Made by a program: the position numbers and the translations under genes. Positions 20,794 through 31,935 of a stretch of 64,000 bases of DNA are shown here, piece by piece (position 1 is the first letter of the stretch; the number at the start of each line of letters is the position of its first letter). The stretch is from Leguminivora glycinivorella. Taxonomy: Eukaryota; Arthropoda; Insecta; Lepidoptera; Tortricidae. The notes beneath the pieces are model-generated. The model was given only the letters and a program-made list of their open reading frames with translations, was not told the origin of the DNA and made no database searches. The stretch lies in contig NC_062974.1 in assembly GCF_023078275.1 (NCBI RefSeq), forward strand, positions 21,443,119 through 21,507,118, written 5' to 3'.

Positions 20794-21175
20794 CCCATGA
20801 AAACAATAGAGAAAACATCAACGTCCCGCCTTAAATCCTTCTTAGTACACTAATATCAATTTGCAAAAAATATAGGCACCTTAATACGTAGTTTTGCACG
20901 AGCATATTTAAGGTTACATTTTCAAGGATTCGTATTCATATTGAATACTCAAATTCATGACACCCATAAAAACAATAGCTCAAACAATCAATCTAGGTCA
21001 TAATCCCCCCTTAAATCCTTACACTTCAACCAATTTGCAAAAAATAAAATGATTGGCACTTCAGTTTTGCACGAGCCTGTTACTAAGTCTCAACATTTAA
21101 GGTCCAATATCCAAAACCTAAAAACAATAGCAAACCGTATCAGTCCAATTCCCCCCTAAATCCCTGACATTTCGC
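20793..21175 (+). repeat. Decayed tandem repeat, about 2.4 copies of ~160 bp
   Basis: Copy 1 starts ACCCATGAAAACAATAG (20793), copy 2 ACCCATAAAAACAATAG (20962) and copy 3 ACCTAAAAACAATAG (21116). Each then has CCTTAAATCC or CCCTAAATCC, and the first two share AATTTGCAAAAAATA and AGTTTTGCACGAGC. The array stops directly before the GC-rich segment of the putative promoter. Confidence 0.8.
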
Positions 21176-21296
21176 TTCCGCCCCACCGGCGCGCGCGCCG
21201 ACCGTCACTCGCGCGCTGAGCCCGCGCGCCGTACCATGCGTCGGTCGTGAAGTGTAGTGAATTAAAAAGTAAAATTAATAAAGTTTAGTGAACAAA
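21176..21296 (+). promoter_or_regulatory. CpG-rich putative promoter and 5' UTR
   Basis: In AT-rich surroundings, 21176-21240 is packed with CG dinucleotides (CACCGGCGCGCGCGCCGACC, GAGCCCGCGCGCCGTACC) and leads into an AT-rich leader ending AACAAA before the ATG at 21297. No TATA box or clear initiator is seen. The base composition and position support a housekeeping-style or developmental promoter, but the transcription start is inferred. Confidence 0.5.
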
Positions 21297-21339
21297 ATGA
21301 TGCTCCCAGCTGTTGTGTTTATACTCGCTGTCGCTTCAG
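21297..21339 (+). CDS. Putative first coding exon with signal peptide
   Basis: ATGATG at 21297 in the context AACAAAATG opens a 14-codon frame, MMLPAVVFILAVAS, a hydrophobic stretch shaped like a secretion signal. It is followed at 21340 by the donor CAG|GTAAAA, giving a phase-1 exon end. The CpG-rich upstream segment fits a promoter. The product would be a secreted or membrane protein; which one cannot be told from so few residues. No convincing next exon was found in the 42 kb downstream, so the first intron would be very long, as is common for neural adhesion and receptor genes of insects. Chance occurrence cannot be excluded. Confidence 0.55.
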
Positions 21340-23759
21340 GTAAAATGTGCTTCGATATTATCGTGAAACGTGCGCTCGGAAAATTGGATTTTTCTAGTGG
21401 AAATTGTGGTGTGATTTTATTTTCGCGTGTTATGTTATGTACTGAGAGTTTGTAAATATTTTTATTTATAGGAAATTAATAAATATCATTGTTAGTGCTG
21501 TAAATTAAATTTAATTAAATATATTTCTCAAAGTTTACACAGCACAGATTAAAAAATATCTAAATATTTTTAAGACTAGTTTAATAAAACAAATATTAGA
21601 ATGAAAGTGTACTCTGCAATAATACACTTCATAAAAATAGTTCTTACACATAAATTAATATGCTAATTATGATTTATTCAAACAACTACTCTAATACGCA
21701 AATAAAAATTAAATATGACAAATTACTTCTACATAAATATTCATAACTTTCTTCGGATTATGTAAGTTGATTCATATATATGAATTGAATTTTTATGCAA
21801 TTTTTCTATTTACCATATATTTACACATCAATCAATTACCAATCAAAACACTATCATTAAATAAAATAAAGAGTAAATCCACAGTTCAAAGATAACCATT
21901 AATTGCGCATAATCACTCACTTTCATTGCTACGAACAATACTAACAAGATCTTACCAATAGTGCGGACCTCATTGAATGTTCTGGGAAAAACGTAGTTTT
22001 TACTCAATCACGTGTAATGCTATATTAATTATGGGCTAAGCTCATTCACAAGGCAAAATATGTCACATATAAACTATTTTGCAATTAAGAAGAGACGTGT
22101 AAAAGTTTCATTTACTCGCATTTTCGCCCCCGCTCCATTTCATTCAAAACATCAACCAATCGACTTTTCTGCACCCAAAATAATCTTCTTTACATAACCC
22201 AAGTAAACATTGGTTAACAATACCATTTCCAAACGGTATCCTTAATTTAAAATTCGAACGTCGCAACTGCCGGTCTAGCCGAAGTGACAATCCTTGACGC
22301 TACGTGTCGATCGAAAGGCAGTCTGGCTCTATCGCGCCCCTTCAGACGAGCAATAGGGAGTGTCGCTTACGAAACGTAAGTGATGGTGAAGTTGGCTAGG
22401 TACCCTGGCCGTCGAAGTTTTTTCGCAATCCCACTCTTTCGTTTTTACCGTACGCAGTCGCGTGCGGCGCGACGCGTCGGTGAAAATTAATCATGCCTTT
22501 TCCTTCTTGCGATACGTCGTGTTATGTGCCAGTTATTTACTATTGGAAATGTATTTTTTAATGGTTCGCTGAAATATTAGCGGGAAATCTGGGCAGATAT
22601 TTTTTAACGAAGTCTGAATATGCAATATATCCTATTAAATTAATGTTCTTGAAACAGCATGGGTGAAAAATACACATGCCACTTTCATTCAGTCTATACC
22701 GCAAACGCGAAGTATCGCAAAATTTTTTGATGAAGTTCTACCGTAGTTATTATTAAATATTTCTGCTGTTTGGTTAGGTAATTACTAAAATAAAACTTTG
22801 AGATCTATAGTAATAAGATGGCACGTTTGTAAGTCAAAAATAAGGATTTTTTTCAGCTATAAATAATACAATACAGTAACTGTAGAGAACAGGAAAACCG
22901 CTTCTTTAAAGGTAATCGCCATTTTCTCTTGTATCAACTTGCCATTGAATATTTATTTGTAAATTCTCACACTTAAAAGCACCTATAAATCTACCACGTT
23001 AAATGTATAAACACTTTGACCCGTAATAACATCATTTTCGACTCAATAAGGTGACACATTACAAACCAAACATACAATAGCATAAACATTTCGCATTTTT
23101 TTACCACAATAGAATAATACGAGTATACACGCAATCCGTAAAATAGCCACGTTTTAAAGTAGTATTTGTCGAAAAACTACAAAAGGAGTTACTTCACACT
23201 ATGCAACGATTGTCACGGTACTGTTATGCAAAACGAGTAACAATTCAGTAAGGATATTGTCATGATAAACTTCTCTACATCGTGCCATTCACGAAGACGC
23301 GTGCATGGACTCGTATTGTCATGTTATTATATGAGAGATATGGCAAACCTGTGCGACATTGTGATTGGCACGGACTGTATGTGTGATTCGTGAGTGTAGT
23401 GAATAGGGATTTTATGCATTATTTGTATTTGTTAATCATATTTGTGGGTGAGATCGTGTGTATGAATGTTCCGCTTTTACGTTCTTTAGAACTTGTGCTA
23501 TTCTCTATATTATATATTGTGTCAATGTGAAAAACTATGTACATAGGTAACTTGTCTTATGGAAATAAATAATGTTAAAAATGACGATGTAGCTAAAGCA
23601 CAGACATTTCATTTATTTGCCAAAAATTGTATGTTTACATAAGATGGTACATGTACATGTTTAATAAGTTTCAATACAATTTTACCAGATTGGTGTAGCA
23701 TTATTTAAACAATGTTTACAAAAGTAAAACTAGCATGCAATACATTTTATTTTATTTTA
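21340..23759 (+). other. Putative first intron, proximal part
   Basis: AT-rich noncoding sequence. The only recognised piece is the interspersed repeat at 22262-22400. A CG-rich patch with GTCGCGTGCGGCGCGACGCG at 22457-22476 stands out but has no gene attached. Confidence 0.45.
22262..22400 (+). repeat. Interspersed repeat with CTAGCCGAAGTGACA core
   Basis: GCCGGTCTAGCCGAAGTGAC, GACGCTACG, CGATCGAAAGGCAG, TGGCTCTATCGCGCC and GAGCAATAGGGAGTGTCGC occur in the same order as the diverged copy at 61600-61720 (GGCCTAGCCGAAATGACAGT). A third piece, CCAGCCTAGGCGAAATGACA, is at 62053. It is recognised by recurrence; the class is unknown but looks SINE-like. Confidence 0.75.
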
Positions 23760-24000
23760 CAAGCTGAAAGTACTCTTTAAGACTATATGGACATAGTTCG
23801 ATAAGATATTTTTTAGACGATTGAAGAATTTAGTGGATGGAAGAGACTTTATTTCTATCGGTAAGGCATTGTAAACCCCTGCCGCTATACCTGCCTGTGG
23901 CATCTCATGAACAATGCTGATTTGCTCACAGGAGCCTGGACGTCATGGGCAAATATCTTGTTGAGCCTTTCGCTATTAAAGTTTGTTACACATAATTAGA
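23760..24000 (-). pseudogene. Non-LTR retrotransposon C-terminal relic
   Basis: Read on the minus strand, the frame GIAAGVYNALPIEIKSLPS followed by TKFFNRLKNILSNYVH matches the Jockey/CR1-like C-terminus, where a 'FNKLP.eIK.l....F...lk..L' pattern ends the RT ORF. The comparable end at 57050-57170 reads IKIFNKLPDDLRNEE. Only about 60 residues remain and no RT core is seen. Confidence 0.65.
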
Positions 24001-24627
24001 TTAGATTTTTAGTTTAAGTTTAATGCTCAAAGCTTACTAATACTTGGTAGGTAGCCTTTTTTGTCTTGGATTTGACGGGTGTCAAGTTTCAATATTTTTT
24101 GTTAATAAAATAAAGTACACTTAAATTACTTCGTAATTAATTTATATTGAATACCGAGGTGGCACCGTTTGCACTCTTTTTTAGACAGTCGTGTAAAAAA
24201 TGACAGCTAGGTAGTTTGTCGTTACTAGTTTGTACTCACGTAATGTCAATAAAACGTAATTATATGTATATACATACAGTGCGTACCTTTATTCCAATGA
24301 ATGTTTATATCAATGACAACTGTTGCATAGCCAGTCACTTTCCACTCTGTACAACGACAGGAAGTTTCTTGGTATGCTTAACATAAATTAAGTTTAAGAT
24401 TCTACTTCACAGTATTAGGTACAATATGTTGAGTAACCATACACATATATCTCTTTCATTGCTTTAACGAATTGCATATTGTGCAAGGCTGAAAAATACG
24501 CTGTATAAGTACGTTGTCTAAAACTAATACGCATTTCTCGTAACATATACTGGTACATAAATCCATAACTTTAACCAATGTTAATAAAACTACTTAAAAG
24601 TTTTTTATATAACTAACCTTACCACAG
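24001..24627. other. Noncoding stretch
   Basis: No supported gene or repeat was found. Confidence 0.45.
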
Positions 24628-24866
24628 AATTAAAATTTTGAAAAAAACCCCGACATAGTGGATCGATTTTCATAAAACATGGCTAAGAACACTCCCGACT
24701 AACTCAGCTTTCAGACAAAAAAAAACTAAATCTAAATCGGTTCACCCGTTCGGGAGCTACGATGGCACAGACAGACACACACTCAGACAGACATACAGAC
24801 ACAGACAGACAGACAGACACGTCAAACTTATAACACCCCGTCGTTTTTGCGTCGGAGGTTAAAAAT
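24628..24866 (+). repeat. Copy of the CCCGAC head / GACA tail repeat
   Basis: It matches 3875-4162 in order: AAATTTTGAAAAAAACCCCG, ATGGCTAAGAACACTCCCG, CGTTCGGGAGCTACGATG, impure GACA units and CTTATAACACCCCGTCG. A short deletion removes part of the CGACCGCGAC head. Confidence 0.85.
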
Positions 24867-24888
24867 AAAAAAAAATTACCTTATGCGT

Positions 24889-25032
24889 CATCCATATATT
24901 ACGTCACAGGGTAAGGGGGGGGGTCATACTAAATGTGACAATCCATGTTAAAGGGATACAAAAAAGCGTGACATAGGAGGGGGGAGGGGTCCAAAAACTT
25001 GAAATTTGGTGTGACGTAATATGTGGATGATC
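24889..25032. mobile_element. MITE with ATCCATATATTACGTCACA inverted ends
   Basis: The left end ATCCATATATTACGTCACA is answered by TGTGACGTAATATGTGGAT on the right with one mismatch. G-runs (GTAAGGGGGGGGG; AGGAGGGGGGAGGGG) lie just inside the left and right ends, on the same strand. This kind of terminus is known from DNA transposons in many animals. There is no open frame. Confidence 0.75.
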
Positions 25033-25356
25033 CCTAATATCAAGTTATCATGTACCTACCTATAGTTTCCTAAAATTCTATCTGCATTAGCTTTTTAATA
25101 AACTTGCTTAATCGTTTTCGATTGTGAAAACTACGCTTCTTATGCCAGATAATTAATCAAAAACATGCTCTTTTAAAATCTTCATAACAACTGTACTAAC
25201 AAAGGTTACAAGATGTCTACAGATCATAATTCCATAGACAATTCCCATGAGAATCTCAAAGCATCTTACAAAAGTGTCTCAGCCATTGAGCCAAATGTGG
25301 GCCAAGGTTGAAGTTGGGCTGATTAGGTATTCCGCACGGCGTCTAGGAACAAAAGG

Positions 25357-26050
25357 CTAGGTCTCTTATGAAACTTAGGAATGTATGGAATATTTAGTGC
25401 CTAATGAGTTTCAAAATAGTATTTACTGCTAGAATACTATTTTGGTGAGAAAAATTAGCTTTAATGACGTCCTTGAGTTAGTGCGGACAGTGCTTGAGTA
25501 GGTACTTTAGTGAGCAGACTTAGATGCTAGGTCTCTCATGAGACTTAGGAATGTACATACATACAATCACGCCTGTATCCCATGAAAGGGTAGGCAGAGC
25601 ACATGAAACTACTCAAGTTTCAGTGCCACTCTTGGAAAATAAGGGGTTGACGAAACTGTGACATTGCAGTGACAGGTTGCCAGCCTCTCGCCTACGCCAC
25701 AATTCAACCCATATCCCACAGTCGCCTTCTACGACACCCACGGGAAGAAAGGGAACTTAGGAATGTATGGAATATTTAGTGACTAATGACTTTAAAAAAA
25801 GTTAGTGCTAGAATACTATTTTGGCAACAAAAGTTAGCTTTAATGAGGTCCATGAGTTAGTGCTGACAACGCTGGAGTGCCTGGAGTACTTTGTTTAGTG
25901 AGTAGACTTAGAGGTTAGGTCTCTTAATATAGGAAATGTACGGAACGGAATATTTAGTGTCTAATACTTAAGTGTAAATAAGTGGTGCCAGAGTACTAAT
26001 TTGGCAAGAAAAGTTAGCTTTAATGAAGTCCTTGGGTTTGTTTGTGACAG
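25357..26050 (+). repeat. ~170-bp unit in three tandem copies, one interrupted by a SINE
   Basis: Units begin TAGGTCTCT at about 25358, 25528 and 25916. Each has GGAATATTTAGTG and AGAATACTATTTTGG (or AGAGTACTAATTTGG), then TTAGCTTTAATGA. The second unit is split by the SINE at 25556-25754. Divergence among units is considerable, so the triplication predates the SINE. Confidence 0.85.
25556..25754 (+). mobile_element. SINE (family A) with 13-bp target duplication
   Basis: Starts CATACATACAATCACGCCTG, has GTAGGCAGAGCACATGAAAC, AGTGCCACTCTTGG, GACATTGCAGTGACAGGTTG, CTCTCGCCTACGCCAC and ends CCCACGGGAAGAAAGGG. The duplication ACTTAGGAATGTA lies at 25543-25555 and 25755-25767, proving insertion into the tandem unit. 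There is no clear tRNA head; the (CATA)n start and the noncoding body define the family. Confidence 0.9.
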
Positions 26051-26329
26051 AGAGGTTAGGAATCAAATTATTTAAATGCAACTCATAGTTTAATGCACTC
26101 AACAGTATTTCAATTGTGAACCTACGACGGTTTTACCTTCTTTCCACTAAATTAAAATGTATTGTTTATTTTAACCAATCACAAAAGTCTATAAAACCAA
26201 TGAAGTTGAGGTGATCACTGGGTCAAGGCGGTCATAAAGTACGATTGATTTTGTCGCGTTATGACCAGATTAGTATAATTCGACAGGTAAACATATAAAT
26301 GGCAAATTATCACACCACATTTACATTAC

Positions 26330-26575
26330 AATACATACACATAAATTCACGCCTGTATTCCTAAAATGGGTAGACAGAGCACATAAAACTGCTCAGGTTT
26401 CAGTGCCATTCTTAGATATTAAAGAGTTGAAAGGAAACGAAATCGTGACTTTGCACTGACAGGTTGTTAGCCTATTGTCCACACTATTTGTTGCCTCTTA
26501 TCTGATTCCACAGTGGACTTCTACGACACCCACGGGAAGAAAAGGGGTGGTGAAATTCTTAACCATCATAGGAAC
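26330..26575 (+). mobile_element. SINE (family A), older copy
   Basis: It has the same layout as the copy at 25556 (AATTCACGCCTGTATTCC, ACAGAGCACATAAAACTGC, CTTCTACGACACCCACGGG) with more substitutions, and continues to GGTGGTGAAATTCTTAACC. The target duplication is no longer clear. Confidence 0.85.
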
Positions 26576-26739
26576 ACAATGTACTAGATCCATCATTTAC
26601 CAGAAAAGTAGTTTAGGTTAGAACTGTGACCCGTACACACAACGCGCTGCTACCAGAAAAATAGCAGAGGTTAGGTTAGGTTAGAACTGTGATCCCTTCA
26701 AAAAAGAAAATTAATTCATGGTATGTTTTATACTGTTTG

Positions 26740-27120
26740 CTAGTTATATTATGCTAGTCGTATATCAATAGATAGTTATACCACATAACGGTCTTTCCCA
26801 TCACGGAACAATGGTGTTCCGGACCTTTGGGAGGCGTGCGCGGGGCCGAAGCCAACGCGTAGAGGCCCTTTCGACACTTTAATGAAATGTAAGGGGTACA
26901 CCGAGCGGATGTTGCCCTTGCCCGTATCCCATAACGGTTATTATTACTAAGTGTTATACGAAATAATGATTATACAAAATAAAAGTAGATCTTTTGTGGT
27001 TATACCAAATGTTAATTATGTCAAATGAGTGATTATATCCTTTAAATATATATATACCAAATGTTGTTATATCAACTGTTACTATACCAAAAAAGTTATA
27101 CCAATCATTACACACCCATT
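26740..27120. repeat. TTATACCAAATG-rich degenerate repeat region
   Basis: Short words such as GGTTATACCAAATGTTAAT, TATATACCAAATGTTGTTAT and ACTATACCAAAAAAGTTATA recur from 26960 to 27115. The preceding block 26788-26935 is GC-richer (GGTGTTCCGGACCTTTGGG, GGGGCCGAAGCCAACGCG) and looks like an interspersed repeat, but I have no second copy in the window to prove it. Confidence 0.5.
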
Positions 27121-27178
27121 TACAACATCCTTGTACATGTAAATGTAGTCGCGGTCATAAACCTTCACGTTATTTCAA

Positions 27179-27296
27179 CAACAACAACATACAACATACA
27201 ATCACGCCTGTATCCCATAAAGGGGTAGGCAGAGCACATGAAACTACTAAAGCTTCAGTGCCACTCTTGGCAAGTAAGGGGTTGAAAGAAAATGAA
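27179..27296 (+). mobile_element. SINE (family A), truncated, 12-bp target duplication
   Basis: It carries only the first half of the family: CAATCACGCCTGTATCCC to GGGGTTGAAAGAAAATGAA. ACGTTATTTCAA is repeated at 27167-27178 and 27297-27308. The break in the middle of the family with intact duplications means the truncated form itself inserted. Confidence 0.88.
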
Positions 27297-27593
27297 ACGT
27301 TATTTCAATGTAATAAAATCTATTTTTTATTAAAATATGCATAATACCTGATGTAAAATAATCTAAATATATATTTTTATGGTTCACGTTCTTTAAAAAT
27401 TGCCAAATAAGTATAAACTTTCTACAAGTTATAATACTGTTGGAGTAGGATAACTCTGTTTCTAGTAAATAGTTTGAATAGGTGTTTATGAGTTCCATTT
27501 TAGGATACCGTAAAAATTATCTTCTGTAGTAAAGAAGTAAGTAATCTTATTCTAAATAATATTTGTTTGACTTCTCTTGTACTTAAAACTTGC

Positions 27594-27860
27594 AACTTGC
27601 CCGTGTGGTGACGGGTTAATGCCCGTGTGGTGACGGGTTAAGAATTTCACCACCCCCTTTCTTCCCGTGGGTGTCGTAGAAGGCGACTGTGGGATATGGG
27701 TTAATTTGTGGCGTAGGCGAGAGGCTGGCAACCTGTCACTGCAATGTCACAGTTTCGTTTTCTTTCAACCCCTTATTTGCCAAGAGTGGAACTGAAACCT
27801 GAGTTTCATATGCTCTGCCTACCCCTTCATGGGACACAGGCGTGATTGTATGTATGTATG
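27594..27860 (-). mobile_element. SINE (family A), near full length, 11-bp target duplication
   Basis: Minus-strand copy from (CATA)n at 27846-27860 to the end marked by a doubled GCCCGTGTGGTGACGGGTTA. TTAAAACTTGC occurs at 27583-27593 and 27861-27871. The doubled terminal motif of about 21 bases shows how this family grows at its 3' end. Confidence 0.9.
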
Positions 27861-28147
27861 TTAAAACTTGCTTACGATGCAAAATCATTACTGACAATAA
27901 ACGAACCGTTTATTTCAGAACGGCTTTGGTGCATAATTCCCAAAAAACCTAATTGCTTACACAATACGAACATAATCGACGATTTTTATTTTTTCTTTCG
28001 CAACTAGGATTGTGTCATAGTGTTTCTGTAGGTGTAGTTAAGCCTTGATTTTTAATATCTAACAATAAAATGACACGGATTGCTAACACTATTGTTACCT
28101 ATTAATAATATAGCTATTATACATCCCGCACCTATTTTGTTCTTCTC

Positions 28148-28245
28148 TGTTTGGCCTAAAGGTTGACTGGTAGAGAATGCCATATAGCATTAAGTCCGTC
28201 TATTGTAACTGTACATTTTTACTGTACATAAAGTTTAAACAAATT
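28148..28245 (+). repeat. LINE 3' tail
   Basis: GGCCTAAAGGTTGACTGGTA, AGAATGCCATATAGCATTAA and ACATAAAGTTTAAACAAA form a typical 3' end of a lepidopteran non-LTR element, related to those at 20501 and 60225. Confidence 0.75.
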
Positions 28246-28520
28246 CCCAAAAGTTTCAGTGCTAAGTACTTTAAGCAGAGAAATGAATATAAACCTCAGT
28301 GTCGCTATTTATAAAATGAAGAATTCAGTATCAAATTGGAAATCGTATAAAAGAGGATTTAAAACCAAACATGAATTGTTTGTAGAAAAATAAATAAATA
28401 AACTTTCTTGGAAAATTGCTCTGGTTTAAAAAATTATTTCATAGAACAATATACTAACAGAACAATAACGATTCTCGAGCATGAGAAGTAAAAATAACAT
28501 TTTTAGAATTATATGATTAA

Positions 28521-28762
28521 CTAGCTTTTGCCCGCGGCTACGCTCGCGATAAATTCGAAAATTGCGGAATGCTCCATACAAACTTCCACCCCCTATTTTA
28601 GGGAAGTGGGGGGTTAGAAAGAGACAAAAAGTAGCCTATGTCACTCTCCATCCCTTTAACTGTCTCCACTTAAAAAAACACGTTAATTTGTCGCTCCGTT
28701 ATGCCGTGAAAGACGGACAAACAAACAGACACATACTTTCCCATTTATAATAATTAGTATGG
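28521..28762 (+). repeat. Longer copy of the TTATAATATTAGTAT repeat
   Basis: Begins CTAGCTTTTGCCCGCGGCTA, then has an extra internal segment (CCACCCCCTATTTTAGGGAA) absent from the copy at 2489, then AAGTAGCCTATGTCACTC, GCCGTGAAAGACGGACAAAC and TTATAATAATTAGTATGGAT. The copy at 2489 is therefore an internal deletion form. Confidence 0.85.
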
Positions 28763-30245
28763 ATGGATTGATTAGATTTGTATTTGTAGATAGACAATAA
28801 AATATAATTAAAAAAGTACAAGTAAGTACTAACAGCAACACTTTTAGCTAACCCTCGCTAGACTTTATGCCCTTTAATGAGGATTACAAATGTACAGCTA
28901 ACAGTGTTTTAGATGGTACCTACACCACAATTATATAATAATCCTGTGAATACACTCAAAAAATAATCCCATTCATTGGCATATCTGAAAAAAAAAAAAA
29001 ACCTCGGGTCATCGTCTTTAACTTCATTATGTAAGAGGTCAGAGTTTTGCTCAACTTCTGCAGTGTTAGCTAATTTACTTATTCGCAAGGTGATCGGGTG
29101 AGGCAATGATAATTTTTGTGAGGGCTCGAGATATTGTTGTAAACATTGGATTTAGTTTTGAAGTAATGTGCCAAATATCTTGCTTTTCATAGAGAACATT
29201 TTCCGCTATCTATGTAATAATTTTATTAATAATTTTCAGTTCAAAGTTTCGGCTGTCAAAATAACAATACTTAGTAATATTTTTTGTCAATAGCATATGT
29301 TTGTTTGATTTGCTTGCTTTGTGAACTACAAAATAATGTAGCCTGATATTCATTTCAATAACCTAACTTTAAAGTATATACTTAACGTTTTATTATTTCT
29401 ACTTTCATTACTCTAGCTCTGGCTCTTGAAGTCTTGACCTACCCCAACCGTCTTCTTCAATTAGATAATTGATCTGTTGCGTTGCATTTACTCGTAGCTT
29501 TAATTTAAATTTGGAACTGATTACGTGTTCCTTGCATCGACAACACGATGGCCAGTATCATGTTCAAAAATTGCTTCATTTGCTTTTTTTTTCACCAAAC
29601 GCAGCCAGCCAGTTCTAAACACATTGTTATGCACAAAGTTATAATTTGTCCGTTACATCACCGCACTTACATCGTCCGACGTAAACCGAGTCACGGAACT
29701 TTTTATTGTTTTTATTGTTGGCGAATCCGAGCGCTTTCACGGTCACGCGTACTTTCTTTGCATTGTTCGCTGACAGGTGTATTGGGCTCGTTGCATTGCA
29801 CAATTTTTAATTGATACTTAGGATTGTGAATTTAAGTTGTCATTGGATTAAACAGCCTTGATTTTAAGTATCCTGTGTTTACTTCTAACTTTGTAGCCAA
29901 TTCACAAAAGTGCTAAATATGGCATGTCATCTAGTAATTGAAGGATAGAATTCATGGTGGACTCAATCGCCTAAAATCTTATATCTTCTTATCTTCTTAA
30001 ATCTTATTCTTATATCTTAACCAACAGGTTTGACGAGCAACTTTGTTTACAAATCAGTAAATTATCCTTAATAATTTTTCGCTCATAATTATTTTATAAA
30101 TTATGAGTAATGGAAGTCAAAACAACAAAATAAACGATTCCTAATTTTCCTGATCACATTTATTACAGTATATTTCCATATTTCTTCAAAGTAAGTATTC
30201 AATATTGGCAATGACATCACAAGGAAAAACATATTTATTTCCAAT
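28763..30245. other. Noncoding stretch
   Basis: No supported gene. An 88-codon frame at 29548-29814 (+) lacks any domain; it crosses a CG-containing patch (29640-29780) without splice or codon signals. AT-rich otherwise. Confidence 0.45.
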
Positions 30246-30705
30246 AACTAAACGAAAGTGGTTTAGCGTTTAAACAACTCGTCGGTTCTCATAAAGAGTC
30301 ATTGCTCATTAGCCAACTTTATGTGTACTTAATAGTTTTACTATTATAATGTATATTAAATAGAGGTATGTACAGTCAGCTGCAGAGAAAAGTAGACCCC
30401 CTTGCATACAAATGTGTACATACAAATTGAGGCATAAAAAATAATTGAGAACAAATTTCTGACTCTTAAATAAAAAAAAAGTAAGTAAATATATCTGCAA
30501 TTGTGTTGAATTATATCTAGCACAAGAGTATACGTCGGAGAGTACCAATCGAATAATATAGTACTAATTCAAACCTTTGAAGACTACTTCTAAACTTATC
30601 TACTTAAACTACACGAAAGTGGTTTACCGATTAAACAATCTGGTCGGTTCTCACAACGCGTCACTGCTCATTAGCGGGTGTTATGTGTACTTATTAGCTT
30701 TGTTA
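30246..30705 (+). repeat. ~100-bp direct duplication, 360 bp apart
   Basis: ACGAAAGTGGTTTAGCGTTTAA to ATGTGTACTTAATAG (30252-30335) is repeated as ACGAAAGTGGTTTACCG to ATGTGTACTTATTAG (30614-30697), sharing GTCGGTTCTCA and CATTGCTCATTAGC / CACTGCTCATTAGC. The DNA between contains no recognised element. It is either a local duplication or two copies of a repeat. Confidence 0.8.
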
Positions 30706-31754
30706 TCAGGTGTTCACAGCGTCTCGTGCGCTGATTCTTTCCAATTATGAGGCTAGAAACCACTAATCTGATACAGTCAATTGATCACTTTGGCCCTTTT
30801 GTATATTTCAATTCTGTTTGTTTTCGGGCCAATACATATTTATTGTTGATGCGCTTGAAATAGGAATGAAAAAATAAAGCCATATAAAAACCATTTGAAC
30901 AATTTGAAAGATTGTAATGTGCTATAGAACTTCTAAAACAACTATCGGCCCGATTCGAACCAAGGTTCTATTTACGATATGGATTAGACATCGATCTAAT
31001 TAAATCGATGGGATTAGATTAAAAATGAGCCACTTTTGTTTGAGGAAACGTTATTGACACTGAAATGTCTGATAAATCTCATCTTAAAGTTCGAATCGCG
31101 TCGTACGTATTAGTGATTCGCTCAAACGCGACCGATCTTCTACAACCTTTATGCAAAGTCAGCGAGAAATCGTCGCGTGTTTCGTGTGTATCGGAGAAAT
31201 GGCGGTAACTTTCGCATTTCTCGCCGCTTGCGCAACCCGAATTCTAATTATATCATATCTCATAACGCACCGTTTTGCCGATCTGTGATGATATGGTGAC
31301 ATTTTGAGGGGGAAATTACCTACTTTAGTTTTTACTTAACTCGCAATGCAAATAGTTACAATTGAATTTATTACGAATAAAACGATGCAATGCTGGGTAG
31401 CTAAAATATGTGTATTAAAATATAGTAGGTATGTGTACCTAGTAAAATAAAATTGATACGATTTTTTTTACAAAATGACCTAAAATACTGCGTTGTTTTA
31501 CCATCAAAATACCACTGTAGCACGATCAAAAATCAATATACTGGTAATCGTATTGAATTCGATTCGATTCTTATTGAAAACCGATCAATGTATGTAATTA
31601 GACTTCATTATAATTTTACAAGCAAGTATTGAATTGATGCAAAAAACATTTTGGAAATGAGAGTATAAAATGATTATAACATTTGTATACTTTATATTAT
31701 TTAACATTATTTAAATTATAACTACTTTGACCGTCTTTAACTACAGTTCATAAA
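30706..31754. other. Noncoding stretch with a GCCCGATTCGAAC segment
   Basis: A segment at 30945-31140 has ATCGGCCCGATTCGAACCAA, ATCGATGGGATTAG and AGTTCGAATCGCGTCGTACG, resembling a common lepidopteran repeat with internal inverted symmetry. No second copy here allows its limits to be set. No gene was found. Confidence 0.4.
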
Positions 31755-31935
31755 AAGGTGGTAAGACATATGTGAATGTGCACGGGAAAAAGTCCCACTT
31801 TGTCGATTGCTATAAACTATAAAGCCGCTTTGTCAGTTTATTCATATAAAGATACAAGTAAATCTCGCCTTAATGGTAAATAGCCGACAAAGTGGGACGT
31901 TTTACTAAACACACTCACATATTTGCATATTGCCC
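31755..31935. mobile_element. MITE with AGTCCCACTTTGTCG arms
   Basis: CATATGTGAATGTGCACGGG + AAAAAGTCCCACTTTGTCG on the left is answered by CGACAAAGTGGGACGTTTT and ACACACTCACATATTTGC on the right, imperfect arms of about 40 bases around a 90-base centre. Noncoding. Confidence 0.75.

Noticed and set aside
29548..29814. 88-codon frame with several Cys and His
   Set aside because: Cys/His spacing follows no zinc-finger pattern, and no promoter, splice sites or neighbours support it.
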